Source: Alphaproteobacteria bacterium (GTDB lineage: Bacteria; Pseudomonadota; Alphaproteobacteria; Micropepsales; Micropepsaceae). Taken from it: a DNA stretch of 13,982 nucleotides. Where the stretch lies: the NCBI GenBank assembly GCA_017307315.1, contig JAFKFF010000095.1, forward strand, positions 1 through 13,982. Reading direction: 5' to 3'. The translations under genes and the position numbers were made by a program. Positions 1 through 7,242 of the stretch are shown in pieces (the first letter of the stretch is position 1; each line of letters starts with the position of its first letter). A model generated the notes under the pieces. It worked only from the letters and a program-made list of their open reading frames with translations. It was not told where the DNA came from and searched no databases.

Positions 1-144
1 ATTTTCGTCGCGATAGCGGGCTCGGAAAAGAAGCGGGGCGAACGCGAAGATGTTCCATCCCGGGGACCATTGCTTTCGGCGAGCGAACGCCTGCGTGTTC
101 CAACCCCTGCGGAACGGCTTCGCGATTGGCGCGCGCCCGATTAA
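1..144 (+). other. Possible 3' end of an upstream reading frame (unrecognised)
   Basis: Frame 1 is open from the left edge to a TAA at 142-144, giving 47 residues that end in RDWRAPD. The peptide is rich in Arg, Glu and Pro and matches no family I recognise. Third-position GC is lower than in the neighbouring genes, and the other frames here are also largely free of stops, as expected in GC-rich DNA. It could be the C-terminus of a gene that starts outside the window, or chance. No terminator hairpin follows it. Confidence 0.2.
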
Positions 145-335
145 GCAGCCCGGATTTCCGAAGCCTCGGTTGGCTTCACAATCTCGCCGATGTCTCAAAG
201 GCGCTGCTCTGGGCCGCAGCCCATGCGTCCGCCAGATTTCAAACTGTACCAGTGCCCCCGCCGGACCGGAATGTCATATAAGCCATTGATATTACTATGA
301 TTGAATAGGGACACTCAATTGGAAGTTGCGGGCGT
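145..335. other. Intergenic stretch before rpsD, no gene recognised
   Basis: I see no supported coding frame, RNA gene or repeat here. The 79-codon frame at 50-289 has no ribosome-binding site, an odd composition and no recognisable motif. Positions about 269-310 form an AT-rich patch just upstream of the rpsD promoter, unusual in this GC-rich window. It could be an UP-like or regulatory segment, but nothing specific is visible. Confidence 0.4.
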
Positions 336-363
336 TTGACTTGGCTTGTTCGCTGCCTATAGT
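336..363 (+). promoter_or_regulatory. Sigma70-type promoter of rpsD
   Basis: A -35 box TTGACT (336-341) and a -10 box TATAGT (358-363) are separated by 16 bp. They match the consensus at 5 of 6 positions each. Transcription would start near 370, leaving a leader of about 40 nt before the rpsD ATG at 410. This is the best promoter in the window, as expected for a ribosomal protein gene. It also argues against translation starting at the upstream ATGs at 326 or 346, which lie in or before the promoter. Confidence 0.7.
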
Positions 364-409
364 GCGCCGCCTTTCCAGACACCTGGATCCGAAAACCCGA
401 AAGAGACCG

Positions 410-1027
410 ATGAGCAAGCGCGCCAATTCCAAGTACAAGATCGACCGCCGGATGGGCGAGAATATCTGGGCCCGCCCCAAGAGCCCGGTCAACAAGCGCT
501 CCTATGGCCCCGGCCAGCACGGCCAGCGCCGCGCCAAGAAGTTGTCGGACTATGGCACCCAGCTGCAGGCCAAGCAGAAGCTCAAGGGCTATTACGGCAA
601 CATCACCGAGCGGCAGTTCCGCAAATATTATCAGGACGCGGCGCGCCGTCCCGGCGACACCGGCGAGAACATGATCGGCCTGCTCGAGACGCGCCTCGAC
701 ACCGTCGTGTACCGCAGCAAGTTCGTGCCCACGCCCTTCGCCGCCCGCCACCTGGTCAGCCACGGCCATGTGAAGGTCAATGGCCGCCGCGTCACCATCG
801 CTTCCTTTCAGGTCAAAGCGAACGATGTTCTGGAACTCTCGCCCAAGGCCAAGGAAATGGCGCTGGTGCTGGAAGCCTCCAAGAGCGCGGAGCGCGACAC
901 GCCCGATTACGTCGAAGTCGATCACGGCAAGATGACGTCCAAGCTGCTGCGCGCGCCCAAGCTGGCCGACGTTCCGTACGCCGTGCAGATGCACCCGCAT
1001 CTGATTGTGGAATTCTATTCGCGCTGA
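410..1027 (+). CDS. rpsD: 30S ribosomal protein S4
   Basis: The 205-residue product is the primary 16S rRNA-binding protein S4, which nucleates assembly of the 30S body. The N-terminal S4 region (about 1-93) contains the conserved blocks [14 protein letters not shown] and [14 protein letters not shown]. The S4 RNA-binding domain covers about 94-155 ([13 protein letters not shown] to VKANDVLEL), and the protein ends in the typical [11 protein letters not shown]. It contains no cysteine, so it is the zinc-free form. The frame is open upstream to 326, but homologues begin MSKR, and 410 has a weak AGAG ribosome-binding site and lies just downstream of a strong promoter. It stands alone rather than in an alpha operon, which is usual in alphaproteobacteria. 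Two hairpins follow it. Confidence 0.98.
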   Translation: MSKRANSKYKIDRRMGENIWARPKSPVNKRSYGPGQHGQRRAKKLSDYGTQLQAKQKLKGYYGNITERQFRKYYQDAARRPGDTGENMIGLLETRLDTVVYRSKFVPTPFAARHLVSHGHVKVNGRRVTIASFQVKANDVLELSPKAKEMALVLEASKSAERDTPDYVEVDHGKMTSKLLRAPKLADVPYAVQMHPHLIVEFYSR

Positions 1028-1035
1028 TTGCCAAT

Positions 1036-1056
1036 TCCACGCGCTCGCCGCGTGGA
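1036..1056 (+). other. Small hairpin in the rpsD 3' UTR
   Basis: TCCACGCG (1036-1043) pairs with CGCGTGGA (1049-1056) around a 5-nt loop, 8 nt after the rpsD stop. No T-run follows, so it is not a terminator by itself. It lies directly before the intrinsic terminator and may stabilise the 3' end of the message. Confidence 0.4.
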
Positions 1057-1069
1057 TTGCCAAAAATGC

Positions 1070-1105
1070 AAAGCCCGCAGGCGCCGCCTGCGGGCTTTTT
1101 CTTTT
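1070..1105 (+). terminator. Rho-independent terminator of rpsD
   Basis: A GC-rich perfect inverted repeat of about 13 bp has arms at 1070-1082 and 1086-1098 and a 3-nt loop. It runs directly into a T-rich tract (TTTTTCTTTT, about 1096-1105). This is a textbook intrinsic terminator, placed 43 nt after the rpsD stop and before the glutathione S-transferase gene, so the latter should have its own promoter. Confidence 0.88.
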
Positions 1106-1161
1106 GCGGCTTCGCGATAGGCTGCTTTGGGGCGCCTTGGCTCCGGATGGGGGCAACAAGC

Positions 1162-1788
1162 ATGGCCTATCGATTATACGGCGATCTGGGATCGGGCGCG
1201 TTTTCCGCCGAGGCGGCCCTGGCGGAGATCGGCGCGCCTTATGCGTTCGAGCTGGTGTCGCTGGAAAAGAACGAGCAGAAGGAGCCCCGTTTCCTCAGCC
1301 TCAATCCCAGCGGCAAGATTCCCGCCCTGCGCCTGCCGGAAGGCGAGATCGTCACGGAATCGCTGGCGATCCTGCTCACCCTGGCCGATCATTTTCCCCA
1401 AAGCGGGCTTTTGCCGCCGCGGGCCGGGCCGCAGCGGGCGACGGCCTATCGCTGGCTCGCCTTCATGGCGAGCGAGATCTATCCCTTTGTCGAGATCGTG
1501 GATTATCCGCAGCGCTTTGCCGCCGAAGGTTCGGCCGCCGACGCTCTGCGGGAAAAGGCGCGCAATCGCGTGCGCGAGCGGCTTCTGTTGCTGGAACGTG
1601 TGATGGCGGGACCCACCGTGCTGGCGGGCGGCTTTTCGCTGCTCGACATCTATGCCGCGATGTTCTCGCGCTGGAGCGTGGGCAAGGAGTGGCGGCGGGC
1701 GCATTTGCCGCGCCTTACCGCCCTGGCGGACGCGGTCTCGCGCCGGCCCGCCATCGCGCCGGTCTGGTCACGGCATTTCGGGCAGTGA
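1162..1788 (+). CDS. Glutathione S-transferase family protein
   Basis: The 208-residue product has a cytosolic GST layout. The N-terminal thioredoxin-like domain (about 1-80) carries the glutathione-binding signature NPSGKIPAL (48-56) followed by the conserved ES pair at 66-67. An all-helical C-terminal domain follows, with the N-capping-type SLLD (159-162). Family members conjugate glutathione or use it for reduction or isomerisation; the substrate cannot be read from the sequence. The N-terminal catalytic position is not certain: Ser11 and Ser15 are candidates, and there is no cysteine near the N-terminus, so a classical beta-class enzyme is unlikely. The ATG at 1162 follows a G-run (about 1149-1153) that may act as ribosome-binding site; an in-frame ATG at 1147 is possible. 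It converges on grxD. Confidence 0.9.
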   Translation: MAYRLYGDLGSGAFSAEAALAEIGAPYAFELVSLEKNEQKEPRFLSLNPSGKIPALRLPEGEIVTESLAILLTLADHFPQSGLLPPRAGPQRATAYRWLAFMASEIYPFVEIVDYPQRFAAEGSAADALREKARNRVRERLLLLERVMAGPTVLAGGFSLLDIYAAMFSRWSVGKEWRRAHLPRLTALADAVSRRPAIAPVWSRHFGQ

Positions 1789-1804
1789 GGGAATGACGAG
1801 AGCC

Positions 1805-1827
1805 CACCTTTCGACAGGCTCAGGGTG
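1805..1827. repeat. REP-like hairpin, degenerate single copy (copy 1)
   Basis: CACCTT (1805-1810) and AGGGTG (1822-1827) form a 6-bp stem with one T-G pair around the 11-nt loop TCGACAGGCTC. Read on the minus strand, the loop is GAGCCTGTCGA, one base from the GAGCTTGTCGA of the other copies. It lies between the convergent stops of the GST gene (1788) and grxD (1842), where it could act as a bidirectional barrier to transcription or protect 3' ends. Confidence 0.65.
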
Positions 1828-1841
1828 AGGCCGAGGATTTC

Positions 1842-2177
1842 TTAAGCGGCCGGTTCCAGCGCGACGCCGCGCTCGGCCAGGAAGGGACGAAGCTCGTCGG
1901 CCTCGAACATCTCGCGCAGGATGTCGGCGCCGCCCACGAATTCGCCCTTCACATAAAGCTGGGGGATGGTCGGCCAGTTGGAGAAATCCTTGATGCCCTG
2001 GCGAATTTCCGGGTCGGCGAGAACGTCGACGGCTTTGAACTTCACGCCCAGATGCGAAAGAATCTGCACCGCCATGGACGAAAATCCGCATTGCGGGAAG
2101 ACCGGCGTGCCCTTCATGTAGAGCAGCACGTCATTGTTCTTCACATCGTCGGCAATGCGTGCCTGGACATCGGACAT
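1842..2177 (-). CDS. grxD: Monothiol glutaredoxin, CGFS type (Grx4)
   Basis: This 111-residue protein is a single-domain monothiol glutaredoxin that binds a glutathione-ligated [2Fe-2S] cluster as a dimer or with BolA, and passes clusters on or senses iron. The active site is CGFS at 30-33, preceded by KGTP (22-25). The glutathione-binding segment WPTIPQLYVKGEFVGG lies at about 68-83. Length is normal for bacterial GrxD. An AAGGG ribosome-binding site lies about 8 nt before the ATG at 2177, and a plausible promoter lies at 2206-2233. In many alphaproteobacteria grxD follows bolA directly; here an opposite-strand gene separates them. The pairing with BolA supports a role in Fe-S or iron homeostasis. 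Confidence 0.96.
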   Translation of the reverse strand: MSDVQARIADDVKNNDVLLYMKGTPVFPQCGFSSMAVQILSHLGVKFKAVDVLADPEIRQGIKDFSNWPTIPQLYVKGEFVGGADILREMFEADELRPFLAERGVALEPAA

Positions 2178-2205
2178 GGGACGGACCCTTTGGAAAGCGT
2201 CATTG

Positions 2206-2233
2206 ATCTAAGCACCGCCCGCACAAGGGTCAA
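2206..2233 (-). promoter_or_regulatory. Probable grxD promoter
   Basis: On the minus strand TTGACC (2233-2228) and TTAGAT (2211-2206) are separated by 16 bp, about 28 bp upstream of the grxD ATG. The -35 is good and the -10 moderate. The -35 box overlaps the AAGGCGG ribosome-binding site (2232-2238) of the divergent gene starting at 2243, so the two control regions share bases. Confidence 0.45.
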
Positions 2234-2242
2234 GGCGGCGTC

Positions 2243-3169
2243 ATGACACCGGCGCTGAACGCGGCTATCGCCCTTCTGCTGGAAGGGGTTTCGCGCAAGG
2301 ACCTGGAAAAGCGGGCGGCAAAGCTGTCGGTCTCCTATCGGGACGGCGGAACTTCGGCCGCCATCGCCGATCCCGCCGATGCCCTGGCCTATCTGGTGAC
2401 GCGGGCGCCCGCGACCTTTGCCGCCGCTGCCGCTGTGTTCGGACGCATCGGGGAGGCGGTTCCGGATTTTGCGCCCATGAGCCATCTGGATGTGGGGGCG
2501 GGGCCTGGCACGGCGGCACTTGCGGCGCGCGCGGCCTGGCCATCGGTGGCCGGGAGCGTCCTGGTCGAACCCAACCCGGTGTTTCGCGATCTGGCGGCGC
2601 GCCTCTTGCCCGAGGCCCGGTTGATCGCGGGAAAAGCCGGGGCGCCCAAGCCGCGCGCCGCGCTGGTCAGCGCCAGCTATGTGCTGGCGGAACTGGCGGA
2701 AGCCGAAGCAGCGCGGGTGACGCTGGAATTGTGGCAGGTGGCCGACGGCATGCTGGTGCTGATCGAGCCGGGCACGCCGGCCGGTTTCGCGCGCATCCGC
2801 GCGGCGCGGGCGGCGTTGATCGCGGCGGGCGGCCATGTCGCGGCGCCCTGCACGCATGACCGGGCGTGCCCTTTAACGGGCGCGGATTGGTGCCATTTCT
2901 CGCAGCGCCTGGCGCGTTCGCGCGATCATCGCATCGCCAAGGGTGCGTCGGTGCCGTACGAGGACGAGCGTTATGCCTATGTCGCGGTGTCGCGCGCGCC
3001 GGTCGCCCATTCCGCTGTCGCGCGGATCATCAAGCCCGCGATCGAGACCAAGCCCGGCATCACCTTGCCGCTGTGCGAGGTGGCCGGATTGCGGAACGCC
3101 TTTATCGCGCGGCGCGACAAGGAGACGTTCCGCGCGATGCGCAAGAAAGATTGGGGGGATTTGGTTTGA
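2243..3169 (+). CDS. Rsm22/METTL17-family small-subunit assembly methyltransferase-like protein
   Basis: The 308-residue product has a Rossmann-type methyltransferase core with a motif I-like DVGAGPGTA at 83-91. The family signature PCTHDRACPL...DWCHFSQR spans about 202-222. C203, C209 and C217, plus C278, reproduce the four-cysteine spacing known to bind a [4Fe-4S] cluster in mitochondrial METTL17/Rsm22. The basic C-terminus ends KKDWGDLV, as in bacterial homologues. Mitochondrial members bind the assembling small ribosomal subunit; catalytic methylation by the bacterial form is not established here. The ATG at 2243 follows AAGGCGG. The gene lies between grxD (divergent, 65 bp between starts) and bolA (convergent), both Fe-S genes, which suggests a functional connection. 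Confidence 0.88.
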   Translation: MTPALNAAIALLLEGVSRKDLEKRAAKLSVSYRDGGTSAAIADPADALAYLVTRAPATFAAAAAVFGRIGEAVPDFAPMSHLDVGAGPGTAALAARAAWPSVAGSVLVEPNPVFRDLAARLLPEARLIAGKAGAPKPRAALVSASYVLAELAEAEAARVTLELWQVADGMLVLIEPGTPAGFARIRAARAALIAAGGHVAAPCTHDRACPLTGADWCHFSQRLARSRDHRIAKGASVPYEDERYAYVAVSRAPVAHSAVARIIKPAIETKPGITLPLCEVAGLRNAFIARRDKETFRAMRKKDWGDLV

Positions 3170-3179
3170 TACGCCGATC

Positions 3180-3206
3180 CTCACCCTGAGCTTGCCGAAG
3201 GGTGAG
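3180..3206. repeat. REP-like hairpin (copy 2a)
   Basis: CTCACCCT (3180-3187) and AGGGTGAG (3199-3206) form a perfect 8-bp stem around the 11-nt loop GAGCTTGCCGA. It is the left half of a pair with 3217-3245, whose loop is in the opposite orientation. It lies 10 nt after the stop of the Rsm22-type gene. Confidence 0.85.
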
Positions 3207-3216
3207 CCCAGAATCT

Positions 3217-3245
3217 CCTCATGGTTCGACAAGCTCACCATGAGG
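3217..3245. repeat. REP-like hairpin (copy 2b)
   Basis: CCTCATGGT (3217-3225) and ACCATGAGG (3237-3245) form a perfect 9-bp stem around the loop TCGACAAGCTC, the reverse complement of GAGCTTGTCGA. Only the closing T-A pair and the loop are shared with copy 2a; the stem sequence differs yet pairs perfectly. Together the two hairpins fill the gap between the convergent Rsm22-type gene and bolA and could serve both as 3' ends. No T-run follows, so this is not a classical intrinsic terminator. Confidence 0.85.
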
Positions 3246-3267
3246 AACGGTGCGCTTGGAACGGCGC

Positions 3268-3501
3268 TTAATCCTTGGCCGAAGTCTGCAGCTGCAGCGC
3301 GTGCAGGGTGCCGCCCATATGGCCTTTCAGGGCGGCATAGACCATCTGGTGCTGGGCGACGCGGCTCTTGCCCTTGAAGGCGGACGAAGCGATCACGGCG
3401 GCGAAATGATTGTCGTCGCCCGCCAGATCCTTGATCTCGATTTCGGCATCGGGAAAGGCTTCCCGGATATGCGCCTCGATTTCGCTGGCTTTCATGCCCA
3501 T
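3268..3501 (-). CDS. bolA: BolA/IbaG-family protein (monothiol glutaredoxin partner)
   Basis: The 77-residue product covers one BolA domain. Visible family blocks are GDDNHF (28-33), the FKGKSRVAQHQMVY helix region (42-55) and the C-terminal HALQL with the invariant-type His at 67. His32 in the GD-x-HF loop places it with the His-type BolA proteins, which share a [2Fe-2S] cluster with a CGFS glutaredoxin; grxD is about 1.1 kb away. The ATG at 3501 has a GAGGA ribosome-binding site 7 nt upstream; an in-frame ATG at 3495 is less well placed. The start lies 25 nt after the purL stop, so it is probably the last gene of the pur transcript. Confidence 0.94.
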   Translation of the reverse strand: MGMKASEIEAHIREAFPDAEIEIKDLAGDDNHFAAVIASSAFKGKSRVAQHQMVYAALKGHMGGTLHALQLQTSAKD

Positions 3502-3526
3502 GGCGGTGTCCTCACTTGATCCCTTA

Positions 3527-5731
3527 TCAATTCGTCAGTGGGATTTCTTCGCGGCCCATGAAGCGGGGGAACCAGTCTTCATGCGCGGCGCGCAGTTTCG
3601 CCAAGGCGACCCGGTCCTTGTCGTTGAGGATGATCTCGCTCCCGCCGGTCTTGCCCAGTTCCGTGACCGGAATATACGCGGCGCGGGCCTCGGCCACGAT
3701 CTTTTCGGCTTCGGCGAAGGGCGCGGCGATCAGATAGCGAGCCTGGTCCTCGCCGAAGAAGAAGGGAATGGCATCGGCCAGTGAAGCCTGGCCGATATCG
3801 GCGCCGATATTACCCTTGATCGCCATTTCCGCCACCGCGACCAGAAGGCCGCCGTCGGACAGGTCGTGCACCGTATCGACGCGGCCCTGTTCGATCACGC
3901 CGCGCACGAAATCGCCGTGCTTCTTTTCGGTGGCAAGATCGACCGGCGGCGCGCCGCCTTCTTCCCTGCCTTCGATTTCGCGCAGATAGACCGATTGACC
4001 GAGATGGCCCTTGGTTTCGCCGATCAAGATGATGACATCGCCGTCGCGCTTGAAGCCGATGCCGGCCTGGCGCGTCACGTCCTTGATAAGTCCGACGCCG
4101 CCGATGGCGGGGGTGGGCAGGATGCCTTCGCCATTGGTTTCATTATAGAGCGAGCAATTGCCGCCGATCACGGGGAACGAGAGCGCGCGGCAGGCTTCGC
4201 CGATGCCGTCGATGCCGGCCACGATCTCCCACATGATTTCGGGCTTTTGCGGATTGCCGTAATTGAGATTGTCGGTGACGGCGAGCGGGGTGGCGCCCAC
4301 CGCGGTCAGGTTGCGCCAGGCTTCGGCCACCGCCTGCTTGCCGCCTTCGAAGGGATCGGGGCGGCAATAGCGGGGCGTGACATCGGTGGTGATGGCCAGC
4401 GCTTTCCTGGTGCCATGCACGCGCACCACGGCGGCGTCGCCGCCCGGCGGCTGCACAGTGTCGTTCATCACGCTGTGGTCATATTGTTCCCAGATCCAGC
4501 GGCGCGAGGCCATGTCGGGCGCGGCCAGAATCTTGGCCAGCGAGTCCAGGACAGGCTTCTTGCTGTCGTAAGCGGGCTGGCCGGCGGCCGGCGCGCGCTT
4601 GACGAAAGGCCGCTCATAGACGGGCGCGGCATCCGACAGCGAGGTGACGGGAATGTCGGCGACGATCTCGCCCTTGTGCCTGGCAATGAAGCGGTTGGTG
4701 TTGGTCGTCACGCCGATGACGGCGAAATCCAGTTCCCATTTGCGGAAGATTTTTTCCGCCTCGGCTTCGCGGCCCGGCTTCAGCACCGCCAGCATGCGCT
4801 CCTGGCGCTCGGATAGCAGCATTTCATAGGCGGTCATATTTTCTTCGCGCTGGGGCACCTTGTCGAGGTCGAGTTCGATGCCGCTGCCGCCCTTGTCCGC
4901 CATTTCGGCGGAAGAGGAGGTGAGACCCGCCGCCCCCATGTCCTGAATGGCGATGATGGCGTCGGTCGCCATCAGTTCCAGGCAGGCCTCCAGCAAGAGT
5001 TTTTCGGTGAAGGGATCGCCGACCTGCACGGTGGGGCGCTTTTCCTCGCTGTCCTCGTTGAATTCGGCGCTCGCCATGGTGGCGCCGTGAATGCCGTCGC
5101 GCCCCGTCTTGGAGCCGACATAGACGACAGGATTGCCCGCGCCCTTGGCGGCGGAGAGGAAAATCTTGTCGGTGCGCGCCAGGCCCACGCACATGGCGTT
5201 GACCAGGATATTGCCATTGTAGGAGCGATGGAAATTCACCTCGCCGCCCACGGTGGGCACGCCCATGCAATTGCCATAGCCGCCGATGCCCGAGACAACG
5301 CCCGACACCAGATGTCGCGTCTTGGGATGCTCGGGCTCGCCGAAGCGCAATGCGTTCATCATGGCGATGGGGCGCGCGCCCATGGTGAAGACGTCGCGCA
5401 TGATGCCGCCCACCCCGGTCGCCGCGCCCTGATAGGGCTCGATGAAGGAGGGGTGGTTGTGGCTTTCCATCTTGAAGATGCAGGCATCGCCATCGCCGAT
5501 GTCGATCACCCCGGCATTCTCGCCCGGGCCCTGGATCACCCAGGGAGCCTTGGTCGGCAATTTCTTCAGATGCGCGCGAGTGGATTTGTAGGAGCAATGC
5601 TCGCTCCACATCACGGAGAAGACGCCCAGCTCCACAAGATTGGCGTCGCGCCCCAGCAGGCCCTTGATGCGGGCATATTCCTCGTCCGAGAGCCCATGCT
5701 CGCGGATCAGTTCCGGCGTGATTTTGGTCAT
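3527..5731 (-). CDS. purL: Phosphoribosylformylglycinamidine synthase subunit PurL
   Basis: The 734-residue product is the small, bacterial-type PurL, the ATP-dependent synthetase subunit that turns FGAR into FGAM using ammonia from PurQ, with PurS as bridge. The N-terminal block SEHCSYKS (43-50) includes the conserved catalytic His45. [20 protein letters not shown] begins at about 86 and includes HNH at 91-93. [14 protein letters not shown] and, in the second half, [14 protein letters not shown] mark the duplicated AIR synthase-like domains. Length matches the PurLQS type; the fused glutaminase of the 1300-residue form is absent. Its ATG overlaps the purQ stop in ATGA (5728-5731), which indicates translational coupling. 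bolA follows 25 nt downstream. Confidence 0.98.
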   Translation of the reverse strand: MTKITPELIREHGLSDEEYARIKGLLGRDANLVELGVFSVMWSEHCSYKSTRAHLKKLPTKAPWVIQGPGENAGVIDIGDGDACIFKMESHNHPSFIEPYQGAATGVGGIMRDVFTMGARPIAMMNALRFGEPEHPKTRHLVSGVVSGIGGYGNCMGVPTVGGEVNFHRSYNGNILVNAMCVGLARTDKIFLSAAKGAGNPVVYVGSKTGRDGIHGATMASAEFNEDSEEKRPTVQVGDPFTEKLLLEACLELMATDAIIAIQDMGAAGLTSSSAEMADKGGSGIELDLDKVPQREENMTAYEMLLSERQERMLAVLKPGREAEAEKIFRKWELDFAVIGVTTNTNRFIARHKGEIVADIPVTSLSDAAPVYERPFVKRAPAAGQPAYDSKKPVLDSLAKILAAPDMASRRWIWEQYDHSVMNDTVQPPGGDAAVVRVHGTRKALAITTDVTPRYCRPDPFEGGKQAVAEAWRNLTAVGATPLAVTDNLNYGNPQKPEIMWEIVAGIDGIGEACRALSFPVIGGNCSLYNETNGEGILPTPAIGGVGLIKDVTRQAGIGFKRDGDVIILIGETKGHLGQSVYLREIEGREEGGAPPVDLATEKKHGDFVRGVIEQGRVDTVHDLSDGGLLVAVAEMAIKGNIGADIGQASLADAIPFFFGEDQARYLIAAPFAEAEKIVAEARAAYIPVTELGKTGGSEIILNDKDRVALAKLRAAHEDWFPRFMGREEIPLTN

Positions 5732-6390
5732 GAGAGCGCTTCGATCAGGCTTTCGAACAGCTTGCGGCCATCGGTGCCGCCGGTGAGGGGATCGACCACC
5801 CGTTCCGGATGCGGCATCAGGCCCAGCACATTGCGTTTTTGATTGAGGATGCCGGCGATGTCGCGCGCCGAGCCGTTGGGATTGTCCTGATAGCGGAACA
5901 TCACCCGGCCTTCGCCGTCCAGCCGGTTCAGGGTTTCGTCATCGGCATAGTAATTGCCTTCGCCATGCGCGACGGGGAAGGTGACGGTCTGGCCTTTTTC
6001 ATATTTGCGGGTAAAGGACGACTGGCTTTCCTCCACCCGCAAGCTCACCGGCTTGCAGACGAATTTCAGGCCCGCATTGCGCATCAAGGCGCCGGGCAGA
6101 AGGCCCGATTCCGTCAAGACCTGAAAGCCGTTGCAGATGCCCAGCACCGCGCCGCCCTTGGCGGCATGGGCTTTGATGGCGCCCATGATCTTGGACTGGT
6201 TGGCCATGGCGCCGCAGCGCAGATAATCGCCGTAGGAGAAGCCGCCCGGCAGCACCACCAGATCGACATCGGGAAGTTCGCTGTCCTGATGCCAGACCAT
6301 GGCGGCCTTCTTGCCGGTCATTTCTTCCAGCGCGGTCGCGGCATCGCGGTCGCAGTTGGAAGCGGGAAAGACGATCACGGCGGATTTCAT
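5728..6390 (-). CDS. purQ: Phosphoribosylformylglycinamidine synthase subunit PurQ (glutaminase)
   Basis: The 220-residue product is the class I glutamine amidotransferase subunit that supplies ammonia to PurL. The nucleophile elbow GICNGFQ contains Cys86, and the MPHPE motif provides His194 and Glu196, completing the triad. [12 protein letters not shown] (47-58) is characteristic of PurQ. The start is set at 6390, because homologues begin with MK-AV-V-PGSNCD-like sequence and a GGTGAAGG ribosome-binding site lies just upstream. An 11-residue in-frame extension from a start at 6423 would overlap the preceding gene. The start is 7 nt after the DUF2059 stop, and the stop overlaps the purL start by 4 nt. 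Confidence 0.98.
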   Translation of the reverse strand: MKSAVIVFPASNCDRDAATALEEMTGKKAAMVWHQDSELPDVDLVVLPGGFSYGDYLRCGAMANQSKIMGAIKAHAAKGGAVLGICNGFQVLTESGLLPGALMRNAGLKFVCKPVSLRVEESQSSFTRKYEKGQTVTFPVAHGEGNYYADDETLNRLDGEGRVMFRYQDNPNGSARDIAGILNQKRNVLGLMPHPERVVDPLTGGTDGRKLFESLIEALS

Positions 6391-6397
6391 CGGGCCT

Positions 6398-6940
6398 TCA
6401 CCTTTGCCGAGCCTTGCCGGCATTCATGTTCGCACGCACTTTTTCCAAGACGCGGGGCGCGACCTGATCGCTCCAGGCCGAGGCCAGGTCGATCTCCTGC
6501 CGGTCGAGCGCGGCGCGTTCCTTGAAGTACTTGGCCCCGATGCCGCTGGAATAAAAGGCGATCAGCTGGTCGAGTTCCGCATCGGTGAAGCGTTCGGCAT
6601 AAAGCTGGGCCGACAGCAGCATGAAATCATCGATCTCCTGCTGGACCTGGCCGCGCACCCGGTCGCGGAAGGCGCGCCAGAACAGGGCGTTCTGTCCGGG
6701 ATGCTCATGCTGTTCCGACAGGACCACGGTATCGAGCACGCCATCGGCTTTTTTCAGGACATCGGCGCGGGTGTCGGACACTTCCAGGAACTTCAGCGCC
6801 TTGGCGACATGCGGGTCGTTTTTCAGCGCCGCCAGCTTTTCCGGCGGCTGCGCCAGCAACGCTTCCGTGGTCGTCTGGGCGAAGGCCGGCAGCGCCAGGA
6901 GCAGAAGAGGAAGGAGAACGAGCCGCGCGGGCTTGAGCAT
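6398..6940 (-). CDS. Exported DUF2059-domain protein inside the pur operon
   Basis: The 180-residue product begins with a clear Sec signal peptide: Lys3 and Arg6, a Leu-rich core at about 7-17, and a PAFA cleavage site before Gln22. It should therefore be periplasmic. The C-terminal half (about 85-165) is helical and carries the DUF2059 hallmark [25 protein letters not shown] (about 114-138). The domain has no established function. The gene starts 7 nt after the purS stop and ends 7 nt before the purQ start, so it must be co-transcribed with FGAM synthase genes, although an exported protein cannot be part of that cytosolic complex. The ATG at 6940 has AGGCGG close upstream. Family assignment rests on the FT-EL---FY-S--G pattern. 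Confidence 0.85.
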   Translation of the reverse strand: MLKPARLVLLPLLLLALPAFAQTTTEALLAQPPEKLAALKNDPHVAKALKFLEVSDTRADVLKKADGVLDTVVLSEQHEHPGQNALFWRAFRDRVRGQVQQEIDDFMLLSAQLYAERFTDAELDQLIAFYSSGIGAKYFKERAALDRQEIDLASAWSDQVAPRVLEKVRANMNAGKARQR

Positions 6941-6947
6941 GGCCCGC

Positions 6948-7187
6948 CTATCGGATCTCGATTTCGTATTTCTCGATCACGGTGTTGGCCAGAAGCTTCT
7001 CGCACATCTCTTTCAGCGAGGCCTTGGCCTTGGCGGCGTCGGTCTCGGAAAGATCCAGGTCGATCACCTTGCCCTGGCGCACCTCGCCCACGGATTCGAA
7101 GCCAAGGCCGTTCAGGGCGTGGCCGATGGCCTTGCCCTGGGGATCGAGAACGCCATTCTTGAGAGTAACGAAGACGCGGGCTTTCAT
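6948..7187 (-). CDS. purS: Phosphoribosylformylglycinamidine synthase subunit PurS
   Basis: The 79-residue product is the small structural subunit that dimerises and bridges PurL and PurQ. Family features are the opening MKARVFVTLKNGVLDPQGKA, the GFESVGEVRQGK segment, and the C-terminal LLANTVIEKYEIEI. The start at 7187 (ATG) matches where homologues begin. A GTG at 7193 would add two residues and would sit 8 nt after AGGGTGAG, which is the better-spaced ribosome-binding site. That motif is also the 3' arm, in transcript sense, of REP-like hairpin copy 3a. DUF2059 follows 7 nt downstream. Confidence 0.95.
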   Translation of the reverse strand: MKARVFVTLKNGVLDPQGKAIGHALNGLGFESVGEVRQGKVIDLDLSETDAAKAKASLKEMCEKLLANTVIEKYEIEIR

Positions 7188-7201
7188 ATTCACTTGTACC
7201 G

Positions 7202-7228
7202 CTCACCCTTCGACAAGCTCAGGGTGAG
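7202..7228. repeat. REP-like hairpin (copy 3a)
   Basis: CTCACCCT (7202-7209) and AGGGTGAG (7221-7228) form a perfect 8-bp stem around TCGACAAGCTC. The arms equal those of copy 2a, but the loop is inverted. In the purS transcript (minus strand) the arm AGGGTGAG is the last element before the purS start codons, so folding would bury the likely ribosome-binding site. Confidence 0.85.
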
Positions 7229-7242
7229 GAGAAGAGTTGAAA

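Noticed and set aside
50..289. 79-codon plus-strand frame before rpsD.
   Set aside because: No ribosome-binding site, odd composition and no motif; likely a chance frame.
239..1159. 306-codon minus-strand frame opposite rpsD.
   Set aside because: GC-rich antisense shadow of rpsD with no recognisable domain. It would also read through the rpsD promoter and terminator.
346..1161. Long upstream extension of the GST reading frame (open from 346), running out of frame through rpsD.
   Set aside because: It overlaps a certain ribosomal protein gene in another frame, has Arg/Pro/Gln-rich shadow composition and crosses the rpsD terminator. GST homology begins at 1162.
3244..3266. Two GGAAC elements resembling EcfG general-stress -35 boxes.
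   Set aside because: No CGTT at the right spacing, and they lie between two convergent gene ends.
3866..4816. 316-codon plus-strand frame opposite purL.
   Set aside because: Antisense shadow: Gly/Ala/His/Asp-rich composition typical of the complement of a GC-rich gene, and purL on the other strand is certain.
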